Part shown: piece by piece, positions 38,040-47,893 of the stretch
How the letters are laid out: each line of letters starts with the position of its first letter
Numbering within the stretch: position 1 is the first letter of the stretch
Source of the DNA: an uncultured Glaciecola sp.
GTDB lineage: Bacteria > Pseudomonadota > Gammaproteobacteria > Enterobacterales > Alteromonadaceae
Reading direction: 5' to 3'
Assembly (NCBI GenBank): GCA_905479945.1
Contig: CAJQOP010000080.1
Span: 1 to 53,223, forward strand
DNA: 53,223 bases
Program-made: the position numbers and the translations under genes
Notes under the pieces: model-generated
Seen by the model: the letters and a program-made list of their open reading frames with translations, nothing else
Databases searched by the model: none
Told to the model about the DNA's origin: nothing

Positions 38040-39047
38040 ATGATTTTTAAATTTGATAAAGCAAATTCTCTGAGCGAAAACGATGTAACAGATGAATCTA
38101 TCTATAAACAACGTCGTGATATTTTAAAAAAGCTAGGTTACCTAGGCGCCGGCTCATTACTTGCCGCATCTGGCAGCGCAAGTGCTGGTCCGTTAGATTG
38201 GTTTAGCAGTGATAAGGCCGAAGCTTTTAAGACGACGCCTTTAAGCTTCAAAAAATCAAATTTAAATCTTGAAATTCAAACGCCAGAACAAAAAGCCACC
38301 AGTTACAACAATTTTTATGAATTTGGCACAGGCAAAGGCGATCCAGTAGAAAAGGCGCAATCATTTCAAGTCGACCCATGGTCGTTATCTATTGAGGGAT
38401 TGGTAGAAAAACCGATAACACTTGGATACGAGGATTTGTTTTCGACTTTTAACCTTGAAGAAAGGATATACCGATTACGCTGTGTAGAGGCTTGGTCGAT
38501 GGTTATACCGTGGGTAGGGTTTTCATTGGCAAGTATTATTAAAAAGGCACAACCCCTAAGTAGCGCCAAATATGTTTCTTTTCAAACCTTGTATGACCCA
38601 AAGCAGATGCCTGGCCAGCGCAGCAGGTTTGTTGGCGGCGGAGTTGATTATCCATATGTTGAAGGTCTTCGCTTAGATGAGGCTATGCAGCCTTTAACGA
38701 TGCTTAGTGTTGGTATGTATGGAAAGACACTTCCACCTCAAAATGGCGCACCTATACGTCTTGTAGTGCCTTGGAAATACGGATTTAAGAGTATAAAGTC
38801 GATTGTTAAAATTGTATTAACTGATAAACAGCCACCGACAACTTGGCAAAACTTGGCATCTGACGAATATGGTTTTTACGCCAATGTAAACCCAGCAGTT
38901 GACCATCCACGTTGGTCTCAGGCTCGAGAGCGCCGAATCACAAGTGGCGGTTTACTTACTCAAAACAGAATAGATACTCTTCCCTTTAACGGCTATGAAG
39001 AAGTCGCTTCTTTGTATAAAGGTATGGACTTACGTAAATTCTATTAG
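38040..39047 (+). CDS. msrP: Protein-methionine-sulfoxide reductase catalytic subunit MsrP
   Basis: Periplasmic molybdopterin enzyme repairing oxidised methionines. The 335 residues begin with a twin-arginine signal ([18 protein letters not shown]) and a cleavage site near ASGSASA. The molybdenum-ligand cysteine is in [16 protein letters not shown]. Ribosome site AAGGAAG supports the start. The haem partner msrQ follows after 70 bases. Confidence 0.95.
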   Translation: MIFKFDKANSLSENDVTDESIYKQRRDILKKLGYLGAGSLLAASGSASAGPLDWFSSDKAEAFKTTPLSFKKSNLNLEIQTPEQKATSYNNFYEFGTGKGDPVEKAQSFQVDPWSLSIEGLVEKPITLGYEDLFSTFNLEERIYRLRCVEAWSMVIPWVGFSLASIIKKAQPLSSAKYVSFQTLYDPKQMPGQRSRFVGGGVDYPYVEGLRLDEAMQPLTMLSVGMYGKTLPPQNGAPIRLVVPWKYGFKSIKSIVKIVLTDKQPPTTWQNLASDEYGFYANVNPAVDHPRWSQARERRITSGGLLTQNRIDTLPFNGYEEVASLYKGMDLRKFY

Positions 39048-39117
39048 TAAAAATAATCAAATTTTATTATCAGTATGACTGATTATTCGCAAGCTAAAAA
39101 TTGAATCAATCGATAAA

Positions 39118-39816
39118 ATGAGTAGTATGATTTTTAAAAAACCTATCAGAATTGGCCCGACAAAATTCAAGATTTTTCAATGGATGATGCATATAGTCAT
39201 ACTCGCTTGGCTAATCCTTGTTTTTTATCAAGGATTAACCGACCAACTCGGTGGCGATCCAGTGCAGTCCCTACTAGATTTCACTGGAATTGGTGCACTC
39301 AATTTACTTGTCATTAGTTTAGTCATTAGCCCCATCGCAAGTTATCTTAAATTTGGTCAATTTATCCAACTTCGGCGGCCCATTGGCTTATATTCTGCGT
39401 TTTATGCCTTGTCTCATTTAATGGTATTTATTGCTTTTGAATTGCAATTTGAAATGGGCTTAGTTTTATCAGAAATTATAGACCGTCCTTACATAACTGT
39501 TGGATTCACTGCATTTATCATACTGTCAATATTAGCAATTACTTCTATTAACAATATCAAAAAGAAGATGGGCCGAAAGTGGTTCACATTACATAGCTTA
39601 TCTTATATCGCGGTTATTTTAGGAGGCATACATTATTTGTGGTTAGTCAAATCAGCGTGGTATGAACCTGCGATTTACATCATTGTCTCCTTACTATTAA
39701 TTTTATTACGAAGGAAAAAATTACAAAAATGTTCAAATAGTGCTTGCATGTTTATTTATACAGTACTACTGTATATGCATACAACATGGATATACAGGCA
39801 GCGAGCGCCATTATGA
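39118..39816 (+). CDS. msrQ: Haem-binding membrane subunit MsrQ
   Basis: Inner-membrane b-type haem protein that passes electrons from quinones to MsrP. The 232 residues have six hydrophobic segments. Candidate haem histidines are in YALSHLMVFI, LHSLSYIAVILGGIHYLWLV. The L-R-R-P-I-G-L segment is typical. The last 60 bases carry a LexA-type box and the start region of the following gene, so the end of this gene doubles as a promoter. Confidence 0.94.
   Translation: MSSMIFKKPIRIGPTKFKIFQWMMHIVILAWLILVFYQGLTDQLGGDPVQSLLDFTGIGALNLLVISLVISPIASYLKFGQFIQLRRPIGLYSAFYALSHLMVFIAFELQFEMGLVLSEIIDRPYITVGFTAFIILSILAITSINNIKKKMGRKWFTLHSLSYIAVILGGIHYLWLVKSAWYEPAIYIIVSLLLILLRRKKLQKCSNSACMFIYTVLLYMHTTWIYRQRAPL
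39769..39784 (+). promoter_or_regulatory. LexA (SOS) box in the 3' end of msrQ
   Basis: CTGTATATGCATACAA matches the E. coli consensus CTGT-N8-ACAG at seven of eight fixed positions, with the alternating A/T core typical of strong sites. It overlaps a perfect palindrome, TATACAGTA-C-TACTGTATA (39757-39775), which is two LexA half-sites in outward orientation. A TTGCAT at 39744-39749 stands 17 bases from the TACTGT at the left of the box, resembling the E. coli sulA layout in which the box overlaps the -10 element. Confidence 0.7.
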
Positions 39817-39887
39817 ATAGTATCAGCATGAATAGCATCAGCATGAATAGCATCAACATGAATAACGTAGATATGAATAGCCTTAGC
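39813..39887 (+). repeat. Five-copy 15-base in-frame repeat encoding M-N-S-I-S
   Basis: Unit ATGAATAGCATCAGC at 39813, 39828, 39843, 39858 and 39873, encoding M-N-S-I-S, M-N-S-I-S, M-N-S-I-N, M-N-N-V-D, M-N-S-L-S. The first three copies are nearly identical. Every unit begins with a possible start codon in the same frame. Confidence 0.9.
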
Positions 39888-40286
39888 GGTCATACAGCTC
39901 AGGCATCGCGAGTACTTAACAATACAAGAATAATCCATAACCCTACTCTTGCAGTTTCCAACCTGCACCACACAGCATTTGAGTTACAGCCCACACAGCC
40001 TAAAAAGAGTCGTTGGGCAGCACATGTATCACTTACAACAAAACTCTATTCAAATGACGTCTTAGTGCTTAATGTGAAGCCCACTAAAACAATGTCCTGC
40101 TTCGATATTATTGAACGTTTATTATTCGCCAAAAGCTGCGATGTAATTTATACAGACGAAGCGCTGCCTTTGCATCAGGTAAGAATGTTAAAACAAATGT
40201 CTTTGTTTAGTGGAACGGAAATCGTATTTATATCTGATAGTAGTGAGTTTAATCACCTACATTCAGATGACTTAGAAAAAGCATAA
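39813..40286 (+). CDS. SulA-like SOS cell-division inhibitor (candidate)
   Basis: About 157 residues, overlapping the end of msrQ by four bases. Distant similarity to SulA is seen by eye. SRWAAHVSLTTKLY aligns with the S-R-W-x-x-W-L-T region of E. coli SulA. A segment with K-T-M-S-C-F-D-I-I-E-R-L-L-F-A-K-S-C-D-V-I-Y follows, in the place of SulA's T-V-E-S-M-V-R-A-L-R-x-G-x-Y-x-V-V, then a glycine-containing stretch and a terminal hydrophobic strand, IVFISD. The upstream LexA box supports the call. The exact start is unclear because five ATG codons recur every 15 bases; the first is used here. If correct, it would block FtsZ assembly after DNA damage. Confidence 0.6.
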   Translation: MNSISMNSISMNSINMNNVDMNSLSGHTAQASRVLNNTRIIHNPTLAVSNLHHTAFELQPTQPKKSRWAAHVSLTTKLYSNDVLVLNVKPTKTMSCFDIIERLLFAKSCDVIYTDEALPLHQVRMLKQMSLFSGTEIVFISDSSEFNHLHSDDLEKA

Positions 40287-40323
40287 TTCATCATAACAGG
40301 GCGAAACAACTGTCTACTCGCTT

Positions 40324-40998
40324 TTAAGGGCTTACAAATACTTCTTTCCAAGCACCTTGAATATCATAGAGACATCTTTCTTGCGGTTTAGTTTTTAGAT
40401 TTAAATAGTCGACGGAGTGCGGAATGAAAATAACCACACCAAAATTTTCACTTATTTCAAACTTAATATCAGCAGCCTTAGTTGTTGCACTATTATTGCT
40501 ATCGGACTCATTGCTGCTGTCACTGCCCTGATTGTTTGAACCCGCTGGTTCAAGATCAAATGGCGCTTTAGGGGTACTTGAGAAAAAGGGGTCTTGAGCC
40601 CTACTCGACAAGTTAGACCACTGTTGCTTTAAAATACTTTCCTTCGTTTGCCCCGACAAAAGAACATCATCATATCCATAATCTAAAGAGTTAGAGAGCA
40701 ATACAACCTCACCAGCCAAACGGTATTGTTCTCTGGAGCCTGAGAAATACCAACAAATCTCAAAGTGATCGTTGTTCTCTATCTGCCATTCGCTTGCCTT
40801 CTCGCTTCTTAGGTCAGTTACCGATAAAAGACTCTGAGTTCCAGCCAAGAATCCTCTAAACACCATGGTGCGATTTTTAGGACGCCCATTAGGACAAACA
40901 CTAGCAACTTGGTAGTACTTTGACTGAACTTGGCTGCGATTTATATGCAAACTCCTTGCTAATCGCTGACGCCATAAAGGATATTCTATTTCAAGCAT
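40324..40998 (-). CDS. Pyridoxamine 5'-phosphate oxidase-related FMN-binding protein
   Basis: 224-residue split-barrel flavoprotein of the PNPOx-like (Alr4036-type) group. The N-terminal part has P-L-W-R-Q-R-L, N-G-R-P-K-N-R-T-M-V-F-R-G-F and TDLRSEKASEW, the FMN-binding pattern of the family, then ICWYFSGSREQYRLAG. A Ser/Asn-rich stretch at about residues 152-173 looks like an inserted flexible loop. Function is unknown; this group is not expected to make pyridoxal phosphate. It overlaps tatD by eight bases. Confidence 0.85.
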   Translation of the reverse strand: MLEIEYPLWRQRLARSLHINRSQVQSKYYQVASVCPNGRPKNRTMVFRGFLAGTQSLLSVTDLRSEKASEWQIENNDHFEICWYFSGSREQYRLAGEVVLLSNSLDYGYDDVLLSGQTKESILKQQWSNLSSRAQDPFFSSTPKAPFDLEPAGSNNQGSDSSNESDSNNSATTKAADIKFEISENFGVVIFIPHSVDYLNLKTKPQERCLYDIQGAWKEVFVSP

Positions 40999-41773
40999 TC
41001 GACTTTTTAGTCACTAATGAAAACAACCGATAGAAGTTTTCAGTTGTTATTTTTGCTAGCTCAGTGACGGAAATGCCTCTTAACTCGGCAATAAAATAAG
41101 CAACATCAACAACATTCGCTGGTTGGTTTTCTTTTCCTCTATGAGGAACAGGGGCTAACCATGGGCTATCAGTTTCAATCAGTAATCTATCCAAAGGTAT
41201 TTGCTTTACTGTGTCTTGTAATTCTTTTGCAGATGCAAAAGTTACAATACCAGAAATACTAATATAGAAACCCATCTCAATCGCTTCTTTCGCCATTTCC
41301 AATGATTCTGTAAAACAGTGCAAAACACCAATAGTTGCCTCATCTCTGTACTCATTTAATAAAGAAATGGTGTCTTTATGCGCGTTTCTAGTATGTATAA
41401 TTAGAGGCTTTTTGACGACGTTCGCTGCTTTTATATGGTCAATAAACGAAATTTTCTGAATGTTTTGTGTTTCTTCACTATAAAAGTAGTCGAGCCCGGT
41501 TTCACCTACCGCAACTACATCATCACGACTGACATTGGCTAGTAAGTCTTCATAACTGCAAACATCTTCATGATGAAGTGGATGCACGCCACATGACATT
41601 GATACATTATCAAACTCAGATACTTTGGATCTCATATCATCAAACTCTTTCACTGACACCGCAACGCACAGCATATGTTCTACTTTACGTTTATGGGCGG
41701 CTGCAACAACATCTTTAAGTTCTTGCTCAGTCTTTTTCAGACGATCAAGGTGGCAGTGTGAATCTACAAACAA
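40991..41773 (-). CDS. ycfH: TatD-family metal-dependent hydrolase (YcfH type)
   Basis: TIM-barrel metal-dependent hydrolase/DNase family, 260 residues. Metal ligands are visible in FVDSHCHLDRL, in the glutamate of AVGETGLDYFYS, and in LIIHTRNAH, VLHCFTE and LLIETDSPWLAP. It follows holB with a ten-base overlap in the order tmk-holB-ycfH known from E. coli. A nuclease or D-amino-acyl hydrolase role is not settled. Confidence 0.93.
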   Translation of the reverse strand: MFVDSHCHLDRLKKTEQELKDVVAAAHKRKVEHMLCVAVSVKEFDDMRSKVSEFDNVSMSCGVHPLHHEDVCSYEDLLANVSRDDVVAVGETGLDYFYSEETQNIQKISFIDHIKAANVVKKPLIIHTRNAHKDTISLLNEYRDEATIGVLHCFTESLEMAKEAIEMGFYISISGIVTFASAKELQDTVKQIPLDRLLIETDSPWLAPVPHRGKENQPANVVDVAYFIAELRGISVTELAKITTENFYRLFSLVTKKSNA

Positions 41774-42648
41774 GTGATTTCTCCAAATAATGTGTTCAAT
41801 ATCAGTGATTTATTCAAGCCTGGGTGATTTAATCTCTTAGCAGAACTCAAGCAGGCCTGATAGTTTCCATATGCTTTTGTATTCTTATTCTTTTTATATT
41901 CTTCAATCCAATACTGGCCTAACCAATTAGTCACTTTAGTCGCTTCCGATTGCCATTGCAAAGCAGCCCTATTAGCAGTTTCATTGCCACTTTTAAGTTT
42001 CCGCAGCGTTTCCGTGAATTCATCGAAACCTTTGGTTTCAGGGTCTTCAAGTTCATTTTTGAAAGTAATTGGAGATGAGCCGTGAGCTAGCAATGCTGTT
42101 TTTGTTGGGGCGATGACCCCTATCGACTCAAGCCAAGAGCAGCTTTGCTCAAAGTTCGGTAATGCGACTAATAGTTTTTCACAGCGACTTAATATAGTGG
42201 GCAACAATCGCTGGGGCTCATTCGTGGTCATCAAAAGATAAGTATTGGGTGTTGGTTCTTCTAAGGTTTTTAACAAAGCGTTGCTAGCCGATTCAGACAT
42301 CAATTCAACTGTCTGAATAATGATTACTTTATTACCACTTAATTGCGACGTTTGATTTACTTTAGAAATTGCTAAACGAACCGCGTCAACGCCTATTTGG
42401 CTCTTATCTGTGGTGATCGTGTGGAGATCAGGATGCGATCCTGCCTTTATCAAAAGACATGACTTACATGTATCACAACCCTTAGTTTCCGACTTACATA
42501 ACAAAGCCTTGGCTAATTGTTCTGAAAGCTGTCCTTTACCTACATCCCTTGGCCCCATAAAGAGTAAACCATGATGCAACTTAGATGCATCATAACGACC
42601 GACAAGTTCAGTATATAAGCTACTTAACCAAGGATACATACTATACAC
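41764..42648 (-). CDS. holB: DNA polymerase III delta' subunit HolB
   Basis: Clamp-loader subunit. The 294 residues begin with an AAA+ nucleotide fold whose loop reads MGPRDVGKGQLS, followed by a four-cysteine zinc module (LCKSETKGCDTCKSC) and VELMSESASNALLKTLEEP, the delta' hallmark. It is shorter than E. coli HolB (334). It overlaps the tmk remnant by eight bases and tatD by ten. Confidence 0.92.
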   Translation of the reverse strand: MYSMYPWLSSLYTELVGRYDASKLHHGLLFMGPRDVGKGQLSEQLAKALLCKSETKGCDTCKSCLLIKAGSHPDLHTITTDKSQIGVDAVRLAISKVNQTSQLSGNKVIIIQTVELMSESASNALLKTLEEPTPNTYLLMTTNEPQRLLPTILSRCEKLLVALPNFEQSCSWLESIGVIAPTKTALLAHGSSPITFKNELEDPETKGFDEFTETLRKLKSGNETANRAALQWQSEATKVTNWLGQYWIEEYKKNKNTKAYGNYQACLSSAKRLNHPGLNKSLILNTLFGEITCL

Positions 42649-43252
42649 TCACGCTATCTGAAGCACTGTGCGAAACATACCAATGTTCAAGTGTTTTTAA
42701 CACATCGTCGTGCACTTGTGACATCTCTTGCATTGCGTTTATTTCCGTCGCTTTAGCTGAACTTTCAACTAATTTCTTGTAAGTTCGGCGAGCCTCTTCG
42801 AAAAAAGCTAATCCTGACATTTCAATTCTATCTAGTTCACCACGTCCTCGAGCTCTTGCAAGCCCTACGCTAGGTTCAACATCTAGATACAACACAAAAT
42901 CCGGCTCAAAATCTCCTAATGTCATCTTTTTTAATGACGTTAATATATCTAAATCAATACCTCTTCCACCACCTTGATATGCGACCGAAGACATATCGTG
43001 ACGATCACCAATAACCCACTTATTAGCGAGTAAAGCTGGCCTAATTTTATTTTCGACTAACTGACTTCTCGCGGCATACATTAGGAGTAATTCAGTTTCC
43101 TGGGTCACTTTTTCGTCCCATGTCTGCTTAACGCAATCTCTTATTGCCTCTGCCATTGGAGTTCCGCCAGGTTCGCGCGTGCATTCCACAGCATGACCCT
43201 TAGCAACAAGAAAAGACTTAATTAGCTCAATAACTGAGCTCTTCCCTGCCCC
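42641..43252 (-). pseudogene. tmk: Thymidylate kinase, 5' end missing
   Basis: Thymidylate kinase (dTMP to dTDP) without its N-terminus. Similarity begins abruptly at G-A-G-K-S-S, the end of the P-loop, and runs through ECTREPGGTPMAE, GDRHDMSSVAYQGGGRGID and LYLDVEPSVGLARARGRGE to the normal end. The normal opening, about 10-12 residues with the first beta strand and G-L-E of the P-loop, is absent. The frame is open upstream to 43432 but encodes unrelated sequence and has no good start codon. Since tmk is essential, a complete copy should exist elsewhere, or this is the split 3' half. Confidence 0.8.
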
Positions 43253-43262
43253 AAATATTTGG
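43251..43262. other. Palindrome at the tmk/island junction
   Basis: CCAAATATTTGG, a perfect 12-base palindrome, spans the point where tmk similarity ends. To the right, 43263-43573 is AT-rich and without a credible gene up to brxL. It may mark the end of the inserted DNA; no integrase gene or direct repeat was found within the window to prove it. Confidence 0.5.
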
Positions 43263-43573
43263 TTTGATATTTTTGTAAACGTAGTGAAAACGTCATTGAG
43301 AAGAGTATAACATTCACAATATAGAATTGATTTAAAAGGACTTTCACTTTTAAAAGAGAATCTCCCATGAAAAAAAAGACCACTATTTTCAAAAAATATA
43401 GAACTCAATAGAATCACCGCCTTAACAACCAATCTGTAAACATTATATCATTAGATAACATTAGTTAAAAATTCTAAATCACCTAAAAGTGTAAACCTAA
43501 TTAAATAATTTAATCTTCTATACTAGCGAAATTCATAGCATCTTCTATACGTTCAAGTTATTAGTAAAGTTTC

Positions 43574-45769
43574 TTACTGAACACCCAACGCCTTATAAAC
43601 AGCATCCACAGGATCGCTATAAAAACTAACTTGAAACTTAGTAAAAGTTTCCGCTGGTACTGTTGGGATATCGGTTGCTGAAGCCATTGGCAATAGTACC
43701 TTCGTAGCTCCTGCCTCTAGTGCAACTTGCATACTCGATGCTAGGTCTTGTACTGGGTTTACTACACCGCCAAGAGTCATGCTACCAAGAACAACCATTT
43801 GCTCTTGCACTGGTTTACCCATCAATATCGAACAACAAGATACAAGTGACGATAAACTTGCTGAATGACTGTTACCTGAACTTTGAAGGTCAACAAAATG
43901 CAAATGAAACTCATGCTCAGAAAAACGTGAACTTGCTGCTATTCTATTTAAGTTTCCTTTGAAATAATCAAAGCCAACACGTACTTGTTCTTTTGCTGAT
44001 GTATCTGAACCAAAACCTGAGGTTGAATGCTTACCGTTACCAGGAGTCATTTGGCTTTCTAATCGATAGACACCTAACTTACCTGTAGAGCCATTACTAA
44101 CAAAATGAACAACACCGGCTTTAGCAATACCCGCCGGAATTAAGTTTGAACCACCCTGTTCCGGTACATTTACGAAGAATTCTTCTAATGTTTCATTATC
44201 GATATAGCTAAAGTTAACATCGAAAAATTCCATGCCTCCAATCTTCTTAAGCTGCTCTTTAACTCGTCTACGTACTTCAAGTGCATAGATCAAACATGTG
44301 CGTACTTCATCTTTAGTGTAATCACCGTGTGGCACTAACAGCTTAAGTAAACCAGAAGTGGTTCTTCTTACGCCAATAACATCACGTTGATTTAGGTTGT
44401 TGCCAAGATTAAAGAACTTATCAATAGAGTCTGAGAATGTTGTTTTGCGCATTTCACGCATGTATTCAGCCAAATAGTCTGTGATTAAACCAAAACGGTC
44501 TGTGAAAAACTCAGGGCGCATTTTTGGTATTTCCCAACCTGGAATATAACCATGAAAACGATCAAAGAAGGCACAGTCAATCATATCATCGGGGAATGGG
44601 GCTAATAGATGGCTAGTTTTCACCAGCGTCTCAACGCTGTGGTCAATATTACCAACAAAAACCATAGAAGCTTTAGCCTCAATTGAATCACGACCACGAG
44701 AGAATGAACCAGAGGCCATATAATCTTTCATGATTTGTATGCCATCTTTGTCTTTAAAACGAATGCCTGCGACTTCATCAAATGCGACAACATCCCACAT
44801 ACCTACCAATCCAATTTGGCGAGACGACATGTTATAAAACAAGTTAGCTACTGTTGTTTGGCCACCAGAAACAAGCAAAGAGTTCGGTGAACATTCTTTA
44901 TAAACATGTGATTTACCAGTGCCTCTTGGGCCAAGTTCACACACGTTATAGTTATTCTCTACAAATGGGATCATTCGAGCAATCAAGTGCCATTTTGCAC
45001 GATGCTCTAAGTTGGCTGGTTCCATGCCTATTGAACGAAGTAAAAGATCCATCCACTGATCCATCGTGAATTTTCTTCTAGCATCAAAAACTTCATCCAT
45101 GTTCATTGAAGGCATTTGAATAGGCTTTAAGTTAAACACAGAGAATGGAGAAATCTTTTGACCTTCTTCATAAAAATAACTCAAGGTGATAATGCACCAG
45201 ATACCGCCAGTTAAAAGCTTTTCATTCTCTTTTACTATGCCATTGGGCACTACAGCATCTTTAATACCTAAGTTTGAAAGACTGGCTTCATAAATATCTT
45301 TCTTTTGATTAAGCCTAACAGAGACCTTATCAATTATTTTATAAGTACCTTTTTCACGAATAAGTGATTTGGCTTTTTCCGCTTCATCAGGACGAACATA
45401 GTTATCAGCTAAAATCTTTTTAACTTTTTTCATACCTTCAACAATTTGTTCATCTTCCGCAGACGAACAATACATACCTAGTAAATACTCAAGCACGTAA
45501 ACAGGTACATTCGCACCTTCTTTTAATTGTTTAGTAAGATCTTTTCTAACAATTCTACCCTTAAATTCAGATATCATTAAGTCATCTAAATCTAAACCTC
45601 GTATTTCGGCTTTTTCTTCATTAACGGAAGGAACCACTTGCTCGATCACTTCATCATACGATGTTTCAATTTGTTCGTTTTGATCTTCATTTAAATGTAC
45701 ATGAACATCAACGATGATATTTTTATCAACATTTGAACTGTCGTTATTATTTTCGTTGTCGTTACTCAC
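43574..45769 (-). CDS. brxL: BREX protein BrxL (Lon-like AAA+ protease family)
   Basis: BREX phage-defence component. The 731 residues have an acidic N-terminus, a P-loop ELGPRGTGKSHVYKECSP, a Walker B segment WDVVAFDEVAG, and a C-terminal Lon-like domain containing LSSLVSCCSILMGKPVQ and VLGSMTLGGVVNPVQD. In that domain the Lon serine position lies in SSGNSHSASLS. It starts at GTG 45769 with ribosome site AAAGGAAAG. It lies 12 bases after pglZ, the order of type 1 BREX loci. Confidence 0.9.
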   Translation of the reverse strand: MSNDNENNNDSSNVDKNIIVDVHVHLNEDQNEQIETSYDEVIEQVVPSVNEEKAEIRGLDLDDLMISEFKGRIVRKDLTKQLKEGANVPVYVLEYLLGMYCSSAEDEQIVEGMKKVKKILADNYVRPDEAEKAKSLIREKGTYKIIDKVSVRLNQKKDIYEASLSNLGIKDAVVPNGIVKENEKLLTGGIWCIITLSYFYEEGQKISPFSVFNLKPIQMPSMNMDEVFDARRKFTMDQWMDLLLRSIGMEPANLEHRAKWHLIARMIPFVENNYNVCELGPRGTGKSHVYKECSPNSLLVSGGQTTVANLFYNMSSRQIGLVGMWDVVAFDEVAGIRFKDKDGIQIMKDYMASGSFSRGRDSIEAKASMVFVGNIDHSVETLVKTSHLLAPFPDDMIDCAFFDRFHGYIPGWEIPKMRPEFFTDRFGLITDYLAEYMREMRKTTFSDSIDKFFNLGNNLNQRDVIGVRRTTSGLLKLLVPHGDYTKDEVRTCLIYALEVRRRVKEQLKKIGGMEFFDVNFSYIDNETLEEFFVNVPEQGGSNLIPAGIAKAGVVHFVSNGSTGKLGVYRLESQMTPGNGKHSTSGFGSDTSAKEQVRVGFDYFKGNLNRIAASSRFSEHEFHLHFVDLQSSGNSHSASLSSLVSCCSILMGKPVQEQMVVLGSMTLGGVVNPVQDLASSMQVALEAGATKVLLPMASATDIPTVPAETFTKFQVSFYSDPVDAVYKALGVQ

Positions 45770-45781
45770 AGTTACTTTCCT

Positions 45782-47893
45782 TTAAAAAAAATCGTCTTCA
45801 AATGCTAAATCTATGATCACTGTATGACTGGTAATATTCAGGCTTTCAGTATCTTTCATAACTAATTTGTAGTTTTTCGAGCGGTTAAAACCACTACCCT
45901 CTAATTTAATTTGTACATTACTTTTCCGATCATCCATATTATTTGACTCTGAATCAAACATTACCTTTTCAACACCACTAATAGTTTTACCTTCTGGTGT
46001 TTCAATCCATATGTCTAACTCTCTAGGTTTGAATTTTTCACCAATAGCATCTGTTTTTAAAAACTGAATACGGTCAATATTAGAAACTATTTTGATAGGG
46101 CTATTTAACGGAACCACGCCTACTTTTTGTTTGGCATGCTTAGCCTTTGCTTTATCATCGTGGAGTTCACGAACTTGTAGAATAGGAACACAAATCTCTT
46201 GCGGCATAATGCCGCCATGTATAAATTTTGCACCGCCGTTAAAGTTAAACCGATTACTACCTCTTGGCACCATAAACTCAGCGTCATCACCATTATCTAA
46301 ATCTAACCCCGCTGTATCGGCTATTTTACCTGTCCAATAATAATTGTCTGATGGTAAGTTTGAACCTATTACATAACGTTTTTTCGACTCAACTGTACCT
46401 GTAGGCTCAGCTTTTAGTGCCGTTTTATCTGAATCAGTGACATCTGTCATTTTAAATATGAAACCATGATCAGCCGTAACTAACACCCGACTACCATTTA
46501 GGCGATTAATAATACGAGCAACAAGTTGCTTTATTTCATCTACCGCATTTCTAACAGCTTCAAACGTTTGGTTCTCTGTCGCAGCTTTATCGCCAATAGC
46601 ATCAATTTCATCGTGATAAATATAAACGACTTCCGCTTCTTTAACTTTTTCTCGACCTTCTTTATTTGTCCAATTAAGTACTTCATCAGCTTTAAAAGCG
46701 ATACCACGATGGTTAGTCAAAATTTTATGGCGATTTTTCATACCATGTACTGATAAACCATCCGCCTTATACTCAACTTTATTTTTTAAGTGAGCCGTCA
46801 AAGATTTATGAGGTAATAAACTTCCCATACCCAACTGAGTATATGAGGGTACAACGCCTAATTGAGAACTAACTTCAGATTTAAATCGCTTCTCATCATT
46901 AATTTGTTGATGGATTTCATGAGCAACCTCATAACGTAATGCATCAGAAATAATCACAAAAACACGTTTAACCTGAGTGTTGTTCAAAATGCCTTTAACT
47001 TCTTTATTAAAGAAGTTTTGTTGATTATTTATACCCTGAATTTTCCATTGGCTAGTTAGGTTATCTTTATCAACTAAACTTCCCCAAGCTATGGCTAAAT
47101 CATGTAAATACCAATCCACATAAAGAGATTCAATATCATCAACTAACCCAGTACCTTTAAGAATATCTTTACCTGACTTACTTAAAGCAATCGAATTCTC
47201 ACTAAAGACACGATAGCTACTATCAAATTTGTATATATCAGTTTCATAAGCTTTATACATATCTCGCGCAGAGGTAAAATTGAAACCCTCATCATACTTT
47301 TCTTTAAGCTGGTAAAACTGCTTAGCGGCACGTAATGCTTTGTAGATAGCCTGATAATTTTTATCTTCATAACTCCAATGGCTACGTAAACGTAATGAAA
47401 TCCAACTAGCAATATCAACATGTGAAAACGCGGGTAAATCTTTCGCGAGCATCATAATGAATTGCTGCTCAATCAACTCAAAGGTTTCCACCGATATAAA
47501 GTTTTCAGGTAACGTAAACTCACTTAACTTTTCTTTTATTTCTAACTCATTAGCAACAAGTGCGGATAAGTTGTTATAAGAATCTGACAACGTACGATTT
47601 TCACGCCAACTTTTAACAAAATTAATAACGGCTGAACGTTTAGATGTCGCACTAGTAAACAATGCTTCTATTTCTTTCGGTAACGAAGTTTGTTGTTCAA
47701 ATGTTATTGATGTCGGTAATAAATGTGCTGATAAGTTTTGCATTGCCTGAGAGTTAATTACATCAACATTAGAAGATGCCAAACCATGTGAAAAATCTGT
47801 CACTAATAATTTAACAATAAAATCTTTTAAGCTCGGTTTTCTCTCTTCGTCATTCCATAAACCCCAAACAAACCTACTTATGCCGTTGAGCAA
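45782..47893 (-). pseudogene. pglZ: BREX alkaline phosphatase PglZ, N-terminus missing
   Basis: PglZ-domain protein of BREX. The phosphatase core is intact: RVFVIISDALRYEVAHEI, then VYIYHDEIDAIGDKA, then VLVTADHGFIF. About 703 residues remain from a TTG at 47893; the frame is open to a stop at 47945-47947, but residues upstream look unrelated. Complete type 1 PglZ proteins are longer, at about 830-850 residues, and carry an extra N-terminal domain. The remaining part starts with SLKDFIVKLLVTDF, normally internal. No brxA, brxB, brxC or pglX is present upstream. Confidence 0.75.

Noticed and set aside
42641-43432. Full-length 263-residue thymidylate kinase
   Set aside because: The first 60 residues are unrelated to the family and start at a TTG without ribosome site; the P-loop lacks its first glycine.
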